Shown piece after piece: positions 53,313-60,433 of a stretch of 64,000 bases of DNA (positions are counted from its first letter, which is position 1; each line of letters opens with the position of its first letter). A program made the position numbers and the translations under genes. Below the pieces are notes generated by a model. It did no database searches. It was not told the origin of the DNA and was given only the letters and a program-made list of their open reading frames with translations. Source of the stretch: Vicinamibacterales bacterium (lineage in GTDB: Bacteria; Acidobacteriota; Vicinamibacteria; Vicinamibacterales; JAMQPK01); assembly GCA_023717525.1 (NCBI GenBank), contig JAMQPK010000231.1:1-64000 (forward strand). The letters are read 5' to 3'.

Positions 53313-55400
53313 ATGAAGAGGTATCTTGGGTGGGTCGTGCTGGCCTCGCTTTGCGCGGCGCCGCTGGCACTCGGGCTGCACGCGCAGCAGACGCCAACGC
53401 AGACGCCCCCTCCGGACCCCGCCGAGCAGGCCCCGCCGGTCCCAGTCTTCCGCACCGACATCAACTTCGTCCGCGTCGACGTGATCGTGTCGAGCAAGCA
53501 GGGCGATGTCATTACGGATCTCCGCCAGCAGGACTTCGAGGTGACTGAAGACGGCAAGCCGCAGGCGATCCAGACCTTCAAGCTGATCAACATCAAGGAC
53601 ACGTCCCAGAACACGGTTGTCGAGCCACCGCGTCCGATTCGCGATGCCATCCAGGAGCAGGCGGAAGCCCAGCGCGAGGACACGCGGCTATTCGGCATCT
53701 TTCTCGATGATTACCACGTCCGTCTCGAGAACAGCATGCGATCGCGGGAGTCGATCGCGACGTTCATTGAAAATCAGCTGTCGCCCAGCGACATGATGGC
53801 GATCATGTATCCGCTCACGCCGTTGACCGATGTGATGTTGACGCACAACATCAAGAGCGTCGCCGGCGCCGTTCGCGAGTTTGTCGGCCGCAAGTACGAC
53901 TACACGGCGCGCAATATTTTTGAAGAGCGCTACGTGAACTACGTGTCGACGATGGAGGCGGAGCGGATTCGTAATCAGGTCACCATGTCCGCGCTGAAGG
54001 GCTTCATCATCAAGATGGGCGGCCTTCGTGATGGGCGGAAGTCGCTCATTCTCGTCAGCGAGGGCTTTACCAGCTCGATGCCGCAGCAGGCGCAGGATCC
54101 GATCGCGGCGCAGCCAGGCATGCCGGGCCCCACAGGGGGAGGCGGAATCGTCCGCGCACCGGACCCGATGCCGGGCACGAATCCCGGTCTCCAAGCGCGG
54201 CAGGAGTCGATCGAGTTTTTCGAGCAGGCGAGCTTGTGGAGCGATCTGAAGTGGGTGACCGACACGGCGAATCGCTACAACACGACCATCTACACCGTGG
54301 ATCCGCGGGGCCTTGCCGCATTCGAGTTCGACCTGAGCCGCTCCAACGTCAGCATGACGAAGGATGCGAAGATTCTCCAGAACACCCAGGACACGATGCG
54401 GATTCTCGCCGAGGAAACCGACGGCCGCGCCATCGTCAATCAGAACGATCTCGACAAAGGGCTGAAGCAGATCGTGAAGGACTCGAGCGCGTACTATCTG
54501 CTTGGCTACACCTCCACGCTCGCGAAGCCGGACGGAAGATTTCACAAGATTGACGTGAAGGTGAAACGGCCAGGACTGCAGGTGCGCTCGCGAAGGGGTT
54601 ACCTCGCGTTTACGCCGGATGAGGCGACGCGTGCGCTGTCGCCGCCGAAGCCTGGGCCACCGAAGGCCATCACCGAAGCGCTGGGCGCGCTCTCGGTGCC
54701 GGTGCGGCGCAGTGTGATCCGCACATGGGTGGGAATGTCGCCCGGCGCCAACGGGAAGACGAAGGTCACGTTTCTCTGGGAGCCGGTTCCCCAGCGTCCC
54801 GGTGTTCGAGCGGAAGTGCCGGCGGGTGTCTCGCTCGTGGCCGGCAGCGCCAATTCAGATCTGTTCTACCGCGGCCGATCTGTGGCGCCAATGGGCACAG
54901 CGGCGGGTACGCCGCCAACGCGAGTCGAATTCGAGGTGCCGCCGGGGCCGGTCGATCTGGAAATTGCCGTCGAGGACCCGGGCAAACAGCTGATCGACCG
55001 CGAGACGAGGAAGATCATCGTGCCGAGCCTGGGGGTCGGTCTTACGATGAGCACGCCTCAGGTGTTTCGCGCGCGCACCGTTCGGGAGTTTCAGGCGCTG
55101 GCTGTCGATCAAGCGGCGGTACCGTTGGCCGACCGCGAGTTCCGCCGCACCGACCGCCTGCTGTTGCGCGCCGCGGCCCAAAGCCCTGCAGTCGAAGCGC
55201 CGACGATTTCCGCCCGTCTGCTGAACCGGGATGGCGGCGAGATGATGCCACTGCCCGCTACACCGGCCGGCTTCGGCGACTTGATAAATATCGATGTGCC
55301 CCTTGCAGCGTTCTCGACGGGTGACTACCTGATCGAGATCAATGCGAGCGACGGCACGGACCGCGCGACGACCCTCGTGGCATTCAGGATTACTCCGTGA
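53313..55400 (+). CDS. Exported VWFA-related protein of acidobacterial type
   Basis: A 695-residue protein with a signal peptide (about 1-24, ending LHAQQ), a Pro/Thr linker and a beta domain typical of the group: VRVDVIVSSKQGDVITDLRQ, then DFEVTEDGKPQ. A von Willebrand A-like domain follows at about 120-370, but the metal site is degenerate (FLDDYHV instead of DxSxS). C-terminal beta domains make up the rest, including SAYYLLGYTS and RSRRGYLAF. The family is a strong marker of Acidobacteriota; its role is unknown. It is coupled to the DUF4159 gene by a GTGA overlap. Confidence 0.9.
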   Translation: MKRYLGWVVLASLCAAPLALGLHAQQTPTQTPPPDPAEQAPPVPVFRTDINFVRVDVIVSSKQGDVITDLRQQDFEVTEDGKPQAIQTFKLINIKDTSQNTVVEPPRPIRDAIQEQAEAQREDTRLFGIFLDDYHVRLENSMRSRESIATFIENQLSPSDMMAIMYPLTPLTDVMLTHNIKSVAGAVREFVGRKYDYTARNIFEERYVNYVSTMEAERIRNQVTMSALKGFIIKMGGLRDGRKSLILVSEGFTSSMPQQAQDPIAAQPGMPGPTGGGGIVRAPDPMPGTNPGLQARQESIEFFEQASLWSDLKWVTDTANRYNTTIYTVDPRGLAAFEFDLSRSNVSMTKDAKILQNTQDTMRILAEETDGRAIVNQNDLDKGLKQIVKDSSAYYLLGYTSTLAKPDGRFHKIDVKVKRPGLQVRSRRGYLAFTPDEATRALSPPKPGPPKAITEALGALSVPVRRSVIRTWVGMSPGANGKTKVTFLWEPVPQRPGVRAEVPAGVSLVAGSANSDLFYRGRSVAPMGTAAGTPPTRVEFEVPPGPVDLEIAVEDPGKQLIDRETRKIIVPSLGVGLTMSTPQVFRARTVREFQALAVDQAAVPLADREFRRTDRLLLRAAAQSPAVEAPTISARLLNRDGGEMMPLPATPAGFGDLINIDVPLAAFSTGDYLIEINASDGTDRATTLVAFRITP

Positions 55401-56242
55401 CGAAAGCGCCGGCGGCCCGCTGGAAACAGTTGGTGGTCGCGGGCATTGTGCTGACTTGCGCGGCGGTGACTCAGGCGCAATACGGCCGGTACTTCCGCGA
55501 AGGCTCGATCGCTCCCCGATTCGCTCCCGCCGATTTTCCCGATCGCGATTTCTTTGTGTGCCGCCTCATGTATACGCGCGTGCGCTACGAAGAAATGGGT
55601 CTGGGATGGATCACCGACTATCCGTACGCCGAACGCAACCTGATGACGCGGATCTCCGAGCTGACCAAAACGCGTATCAGCCACGACGGCGAAGGTCAGG
55701 ATCCGAATACGTGGGTGGTCCGGGCCACCGACCCTCAGTTGTTTCACTGTCCCTATCTCGTGTCGTCCGATGTCGGCACGCTGGGGCTGACGCCTGTCGA
55801 GGCCGCCCGCTTGCACGACTATCTTTTGAAGGGCGGATTCTGGTGGGTGGACGATTTTTGGGGCACGGAGGCGTGGGCACAGTGGCAGAGCCAGATCTCG
55901 ATGGTGTTACCGCCCGGCGAGTATCCCATTCGCGATGTGCCGCTCGACGACCCGCTGCTGCGAAGCCTCTACACGGTGAAAGAGGTGCCGCAGATTACCA
56001 ACATCACATTCTGGCGCCGTTCCGAAGGTGCGACGACGTCCGAGCGCGGTCTGGATAGTGAGGAAGCGCACCTGCGCGCAATCCGCGACAAGAAGGGGCG
56101 CATCATGGTGCTGATGACGCACAACACGGATGTCGCCGATTCGTGGGAGCGCGAAGGCGAGGATCCAGGCTTCTTCTATCAGTTCTCACCGAAAGGATAC
56201 GCGCTGGGGATCGACGTGCTGCTGCATGCAATGACACACTAG
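55397..56242 (+). CDS. Exported DUF4159 protein
   Basis: A 281-residue protein with a signal peptide (about 1-27, ending TQAQ). The DUF4159 body includes FFVCRLMYTRVRYEEMGLGW, YPYAERNLMTRISELTKTRI, LHDYLLKGGFWWVDDFWG and a closing AMTH. The family has a class I glutamine amidotransferase-like fold; no catalytic role is established. GTG start overlaps the TGA of the VWFA gene, so they are translated together. Confidence 0.88.
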   Translation: MTKAPAARWKQLVVAGIVLTCAAVTQAQYGRYFREGSIAPRFAPADFPDRDFFVCRLMYTRVRYEEMGLGWITDYPYAERNLMTRISELTKTRISHDGEGQDPNTWVVRATDPQLFHCPYLVSSDVGTLGLTPVEAARLHDYLLKGGFWWVDDFWGTEAWAQWQSQISMVLPPGEYPIRDVPLDDPLLRSLYTVKEVPQITNITFWRRSEGATTSERGLDSEEAHLRAIRDKKGRIMVLMTHNTDVADSWEREGEDPGFFYQFSPKGYALGIDVLLHAMTH

Positions 56243-56566
56243 GTGTACCTCTAAGTAAAAGTTTGAAATCTATAATCTAAAAAGTAAGACGATGGACGAT
56301 GGACGATCGACGATCGACGGTCCGTGATGTACAATGTCGCTACCGCCTCTGCATCACCACCGAGGCGCGTGAAAGGCCGCCAAGCCATTGCCCCAGGAGG
56401 CGCTGCACCATGTGCAACAGCCGGAAGGGCCAGCGGATTCGGCAGCGGCCGGGAGGTGCTCAATATATGGCCAAATCTACGGTGAGTAGCCGGTAGATTC
56501 GAGGGCCCGGGTGGGGCAAGGTACCCACCCGGGCACCACGATACGCGCCCAACTCCCTCTCAGACA
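56243..56566. other. Long gene-free stretch with word repeat, GC-rich structured region and hairpin
   Basis: An AT-rich start (56243-56290) is followed by the GACGATGGAC/GACGATCGAC repeat at 56289-56321. Then comes a GC-rich stretch to about 56465 with several possible stems, such as CGCCTC/GAGGCG and GCAC/GUGC. It contains a short frame from ATG 56410 ending at a TAG at 56494; the frame resembles nothing. A perfect hairpin, CCCGGGTGGG pairing with CCCACCCGGG, covers 56506-56533. I see no riboswitch consensus that fits well. Confidence 0.5.
56289..56321. repeat. GACGATGGAC/GACGATCGAC word repeat
   Basis: Five words of the form GACGATSGAC in tandem. The reverse complement uses the same CATCGTC/GATCGTC words as the tract at 30178-30222. 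Confidence 0.7.
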
Positions 56567-56707
56567 ATCTCAGGCCGGCCGATCGAGCGCCTTTACACGC
56601 GCGATTCGATATCCGGCTTCGACTACGAACACGATCTGAACGATCCCGGCAAATATCCCTACACGCGCGGGATTCATCCCACAGGCTATCGCGGCAAGCT
56701 TTGGACG
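56567..56707 (+). other. In-frame upstream homology of the mutase without a start codon
   Basis: In the mutase frame this stretch reads [20 protein letters not shown], then [20 protein letters not shown] and YRGKLWT. These match the conserved N-terminal region of the large subunit directly before MRQF. The frame is open back to a TGA at 56483, yet contains no ATG, GTG or TTG. A short frame starting MAKSTVSSR at 56467 is in another phase and ends at 56494, so a frameshift between 56467 and about 56560 would explain the pattern. Confidence 0.75.
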
Positions 56708-58132
56708 ATGCGGCAGTTCGCGGGATTTGGTACGCCTGAAGATACGAATCGCCGGTATCGAGAGCTGCTGACTGCGGGCGCGACGGGGCTGAGCGTGGCG
56801 TTCGATCTGCCAACACTGATGGGGCGCGATCCCGATCACCCGCTGTCTTTGGGCGAAGTCGGCAAGTGCGGCGTCAATGTGACGTCGCTTGCCGATATGG
56901 AAATGCTGTTCGACGGCATCGCTGTTGGCGATATCACGACGTCGATGACGATCAATTCACCCGCGCCGATGATCTTTGCCATGTACCTTGTCGTGGCGGA
57001 GAAGCAGGGCGCCGATTGGCAGACGATCTCAGGAACAATTCAGAATGACATTCTGAAGGAGTTCATTGCGCAGAAGGAATATATCTATCCGCCGCGGCCG
57101 TCGATGCGTCTTGTCACCGATATCTTCGCGTTCTGCGAAGCACACGTGCCGCGATGGAACACGATTTCGGTCAGTGGATATCACATCCGTGAAGCCGGGG
57201 CGTCGGCGTTGCAGGAGCTCGCCTTCACGCTGCGAGACGGTGTCGAGTACGTGCAGGCCGGCGTCGAGGCGGGGCTCGACGTCGATCGCTTCGTGCCGAG
57301 GATGTCGTTCTTCTTCAACGCGCACAGCGATTTCTTCGAGGAACTGGCCAAATACCGGGCGGCGCGATCCCTGTGGGCCCGCGTCATGCGCGAGCGGTTC
57401 GGTGCAAAGGACGAGCGATCGTGGAAGCTCCGGTTCCATAGTCAGACCGCGGGTGTGTCTTTGACGGCACAGCAGCCGATGAACAACGTCATCCGTACGG
57501 CGCTGCAGGCCTTGTCGGCGGTGCTCGGCGGAACGAACTCTCTTCACACCAACTCGCTCGACGAGGCGCTGGCGCTGCCGACCGCGGAAGCCGCGACGCT
57601 GGCGCTTCGCACTCAGCAGATCCTGGCCTATGAAACTGGCGTGACCGGATCGATCGATCCGTTTGCGGGATCGTATTTTGTCGAGCGGCTGACGCGCGAT
57701 CTCGAACAGGGGTCGGAGGAGTACTTCGCGACGATCGACAAGATGGGGGGCATGGTGGCCGCGATCGAACGAGGCTACCCGCAGCGCGAGATCGCAGAAA
57801 GCGCCTATCGTTTCCAACAGGACGTCGAGCGCGGGCGCCAGGTGATCGTCGGCGTGAATGATTTCGTGACTGATGACGCCGCGTCGGTGCCGATTCTCCA
57901 GATCGAGGAGGAGGCAGGCAGACGGCAGCTCGACAACATCGGCCGGCTTCGCCGCACGCGTCACAACGTCGCCGTCAGCCGCGCCCTGGCGAAGCTGAAG
58001 AAGGCGGCGACGACGAATGACAATACGATGCCGGCGCTGCTGGACGCGGTGCGAGCGTATGCGACGGTGGGGGAGATGTGCGATACGCTCCGGGAGGTCT
58101 GGGGCGAGTATCAGGAACAGGCTGTTATCTGA
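56708..58132 (+). CDS. B12-dependent acyl-CoA mutase, large (catalytic) subunit
   Basis: A TIM-barrel mutase of the methylmalonyl/isobutyryl-CoA group. From ATG 56708 it has 474 residues, but conserved sequence reaches upstream to 56567, so this ATG is probably not the natural start. Segments [60 protein letters not shown] and [19 protein letters not shown] are typical. The substrate-pocket positions read Phe in MRQFAGF and Gln122 in AQKEYIYPP, as in isobutyryl-CoA mutase, where methylmalonyl-CoA mutase has Tyr and Arg. The B12-binding subunit is encoded next, after a repeat hairpin. Confidence 0.9.
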   Translation: MRQFAGFGTPEDTNRRYRELLTAGATGLSVAFDLPTLMGRDPDHPLSLGEVGKCGVNVTSLADMEMLFDGIAVGDITTSMTINSPAPMIFAMYLVVAEKQGADWQTISGTIQNDILKEFIAQKEYIYPPRPSMRLVTDIFAFCEAHVPRWNTISVSGYHIREAGASALQELAFTLRDGVEYVQAGVEAGLDVDRFVPRMSFFFNAHSDFFEELAKYRAARSLWARVMRERFGAKDERSWKLRFHSQTAGVSLTAQQPMNNVIRTALQALSAVLGGTNSLHTNSLDEALALPTAEAATLALRTQQILAYETGVTGSIDPFAGSYFVERLTRDLEQGSEEYFATIDKMGGMVAAIERGYPQREIAESAYRFQQDVERGRQVIVGVNDFVTDDAASVPILQIEEEAGRRQLDNIGRLRRTRHNVAVSRALAKLKKAATTNDNTMPALLDAVRAYATVGEMCDTLREVWGEYQEQAVI

Positions 58133-58141
58133 CGCTGGATC

Positions 58142-58225
58142 TTGAAGATTGAAGATTGGAGCATTGAAACATCAAGAAATTGTCCCATGTTTCAATCTAC
58201 AATCCTTCAATCTTCAATCTTCAAT
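58142..58225. repeat. GATTGAAGATTG word-repeat hairpin between the mutase subunit genes
   Basis: The left arm (58142-58172) and right arm (58187-58225) are imperfect complements. The right arm repeats CTTCAAT, and its last AT belong to the ATG of the small subunit at 58224. Confidence 0.88.
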
Positions 58226-58646
58226 GTCAAAGTCCAGGTACAGAGTCGTCATCGCCAAGCCCGGCCTCGACGGCCACGATCGAGGGGCGAAGGTGATCGC
58301 GCGCGCGCTGCGCGATGCCGGCATGGAAGTCATCTACACCGGTCTCCGGCAAACCCCTGAGCAGATTGCCGCGGCGGCCTTGCAGGAAGACGCCGACGTC
58401 ATCGGGCTCTCGATCCTCTCGGGGGCCCACAACTCCATATGCCCCAGGCTGATGGGACTGTTACGCGAAAAGGGGCTCCAGGACGTGCTCGTCATCCTCG
58501 GGGGGATCATCCCCGATGCCGATCTGCCCGGGTTGAAGGCGATGGGCGTGGCGGCCGTGTTCCGCCCTGGCACACGCATGCAGGAGATCATCGATTTCAT
58601 CACCTCCAGTCTCGAGGCTAAGGCCTCCGGGCTCTCCAGCCGATAA
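58224..58646 (+). CDS. B12-binding small subunit of the acyl-CoA mutase
   Basis: A 140-residue cobalamin-binding domain. The lower-ligand motif DxHxxG is seen in KPGLDGHDRGAKVIARAL, with the following LSILSGAH and LGGIIPD loops that hold the nucleotide tail. It pairs with the large subunit encoded upstream to carry out the radical carbon-skeleton rearrangement. The ATG sits in the repeat arm and there is no Shine-Dalgarno. Confidence 0.93.
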   Translation: MSKSRYRVVIAKPGLDGHDRGAKVIARALRDAGMEVIYTGLRQTPEQIAAAALQEDADVIGLSILSGAHNSICPRLMGLLREKGLQDVLVILGGIIPDADLPGLKAMGVAAVFRPGTRMQEIIDFITSSLEAKASGLSSR

Positions 58647-58670
58647 ATAGATCGCTTTGACCTTCGGCTC

Positions 58671-59804
58671 ATGACGCACAAGCTCCTTCTCGCGGACGAC
58701 AGTGTCACGATTCAGCGCGTTATCGAGCTCACGTTTGCCGACGAAGACGTCGAAGTGACGGCCGTAGGCGATGGGCAGCTCGCGATCGAGCGCCTGAATA
58801 CCGATCGGTTCGACATCGTGCTGGCGGACGTGGACATGCCCAAGCACGACGGATATGAAGTGGCAGCGTATGTGAAAAGCCGGCCCAAGCTTGCCCACAT
58901 TCCCGTGGTCCTGCTGACCGGCGCATTCGAGCCCATCGACCAGGCCCGCGCCCGCGCGGCGGGGTCGAGCGATGTGCTAGCAAAGCCTTTCGAGCCTCAA
59001 ATGGTGATCAATCGAGTGAAGCAATTGCTCGGCAAGAAGACGGAAGACGGGCGCTACGATGCGCTTCCGGTGACGAACGAGGCTCCGGCGATGCTGCCGA
59101 AGCCGCCGGCTCCGGCCGCATCGCTCCACCCAGAGGTGGAGCTGGGTGGTTCGGCCGCTCCCGTATCGCTGGACGATTATTTCGATCAGCTGGATGCCGC
59201 ATTCTCGAATCTCCAGACGTCGTCTTCGGCGTCGGACTCCAGCGCGACGAAGGACATCGACTGGCCTGTCATGGAACCAGCCGCTCCGGAACCGCCGCCG
59301 CCGCCGAAGGAGCTGCTGCTAACGATGCCAGCCGCGCCGGTTGTGCAGGTCGCTGCACCGCCGGTCGCGCGACCTGTCGCTGCTGCGCCGCCACCGCCGC
59401 CACCTCCACCTCCGGCGCCCGAGCCCGTTGCTCCGCCGGTGCAAGTGGATCTCGACCCCTGGGACGCCGTGACGGAAACTGTCGTGGCAAGCGCCCGGCC
59501 TGCGCCGCCACCGGCACCCGCACCCGCTCCACATCCGCCGGCGCCGCCACCGGTGATTGCAAAGCCCGCGGCGACTCCGGCCACGAATCCGTTCGCATCG
59601 CTTTCAGCGGCGAAGGCTGAGGTCGCGGCTGCGCGCGCCTCTGCGCCTGTCATCACCGAAGAAATCATTGAAGAGGTGGTTGCCCGCGTTCTTCAACGGA
59701 TGAGCGATCGCGTCGTCCGCGAGACCGTCACGGAGATCGTGTCGCAGACGGCAGAGCGCCTGGTGCAGGAGGAAATTGAACGCATTCGGGCGAGTGGGGA
59801 GTAG
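58671..59804 (+). CDS. Response regulator with Pro/Ala-rich linker and C-terminal helical domain
   Basis: A 377-residue protein. Residues 1-122 are a receiver domain with Asp9/Asp10, phospho-acceptor Asp53 (ADVDMPKHDGYE), Thr83 and Lys105 (LAKPFEP). Residues about 135-310 are Pro/Ala-rich with a PPPPPPPAPEP run, so disordered. Residues about 330-377 are two strongly charged helices (EEIIEEVVARVLQRMSDRVV, then ERLVQEEIERI), somewhat like the pole-organising PopZ C terminus. There is no DNA-binding output domain, so protein interaction is the likely output. No histidine kinase is near. Confidence 0.88.
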   Translation: MTHKLLLADDSVTIQRVIELTFADEDVEVTAVGDGQLAIERLNTDRFDIVLADVDMPKHDGYEVAAYVKSRPKLAHIPVVLLTGAFEPIDQARARAAGSSDVLAKPFEPQMVINRVKQLLGKKTEDGRYDALPVTNEAPAMLPKPPAPAASLHPEVELGGSAAPVSLDDYFDQLDAAFSNLQTSSSASDSSATKDIDWPVMEPAAPEPPPPPKELLLTMPAAPVVQVAAPPVARPVAAAPPPPPPPPPAPEPVAPPVQVDLDPWDAVTETVVASARPAPPPAPAPAPHPPAPPPVIAKPAATPATNPFASLSAAKAEVAAARASAPVITEEIIEEVVARVLQRMSDRVVRETVTEIVSQTAERLVQEEIERIRASGE

Positions 59805-59805
59805 T

Positions 59806-59906
59806 GCGTAGGAGAACGTGGGAGAACGTGGGAGAACGCGGGATAGCGTGGGTGAGGGTTACCCACGTTTTCCTACGCGCCCAGCGCTCTCTCACGTTGT
59901 CCCACC
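59806..59906. repeat. GTGGGAGAACG word-repeat hairpin 3' of the four-helix-bundle gene
   Basis: The left arm (59806-59860) repeats CGTGGGAGAA and the right arm (59861-59906) repeats the complement, ending against the stop of the four-helix-bundle gene. Same words as 41141-41230. Confidence 0.88.
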
Positions 59907-60268
59907 TAGCGTCCGCGGGTTAGACGAATCAGTCCGCTTAGAGGTGAGGCGACCTGCCTTACCTCTAGTTCAAACTTCCCGTAAGCGTCGTCGCCTAAGT
60001 AGCCAAGTCTCCTGGCCGCGTGCAAGCAATACCCGACCTCTGCAAGGGAAGACCACGACGTACTCAGAAACTGCAAACGCTCGCCGCGGTACTCCCTCGC
60101 AAATCCTTCAACGATGTTCGCCGGTACCGAGTACGCCGCGCGCCTGATTTGGCTGCCCAGTTCGAATCGCTCGTAGTTCGGGAACGACTGGCGCACCAGT
60201 TGGTGAACGTGAATATACAAGTCGTCGGCACGCTGCCACGCCACAAGGTTGTGATGCCTTAGCGGCAT
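59906..60268 (-). CDS. Four-helix-bundle protein (S23/23S rRNA intervening-sequence type)
   Basis: A 120-residue helical protein. LVAWQRADDLYIHVHQLV, ELGSQIRRAAYSVPANIVEG and the following FLSTSWSSLAEVGYCLHAAR match the family first found inside intervening sequences of 23S rRNA and related to the Avd accessory protein of diversity-generating retroelements. Function is unknown; nucleic-acid binding is suspected from relatives. It is antisense to its neighbours and lies between two arrays of the same repeat word in opposite sense. AAGG touches the ATG at 60268; no better start is seen. Confidence 0.85.
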   Translation of the reverse strand: MPLRHHNLVAWQRADDLYIHVHQLVRQSFPNYERFELGSQIRRAAYSVPANIVEGFAREYRGERLQFLSTSWSSLAEVGYCLHAARRLGYLGDDAYGKFELEVRQVASPLSGLIRLTRGR

Positions 60269-60309
60269 CCTTCGGCTTGTGCACATTGCGTGCCGGTACC
60301 CGCCCGACG

Positions 60310-60409
60310 CCACCCACGTTCTCCCACGTGCCCCACGCTCTCCCACGCAACCACGCTCTCCCACGCCACCCACGTTGTCCCACGTCGCCCACGTTTTCCC
60401 ACGTATCCC
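60310..60409. repeat. CCCACGTTCTCCCACG word-repeat array before valS
   Basis: About ten words of the type CCCACG(T/C)TCTCCCACG in direct tandem, with no left arm. It is the complement of the left arm at 59806-59860, so the two could pair across the four-helix-bundle gene. Confidence 0.85.
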
Positions 60410-60433
60410 CCATTGAAGTACCATTGTCCGCCC

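Noticed and set aside
56330-56470. Possible cobalamin or c-di-GMP riboswitch before the mutase gene
   Set aside because: Some short strings recall parts of these motifs (GUGAAAGG, GCCAUUG), but the order and the conserved cores do not fit either consensus.
59806-60409. CRISPR array
   Set aside because: Words are only 7-16 nt, contiguous, without unique spacers, and no cas gene is near.
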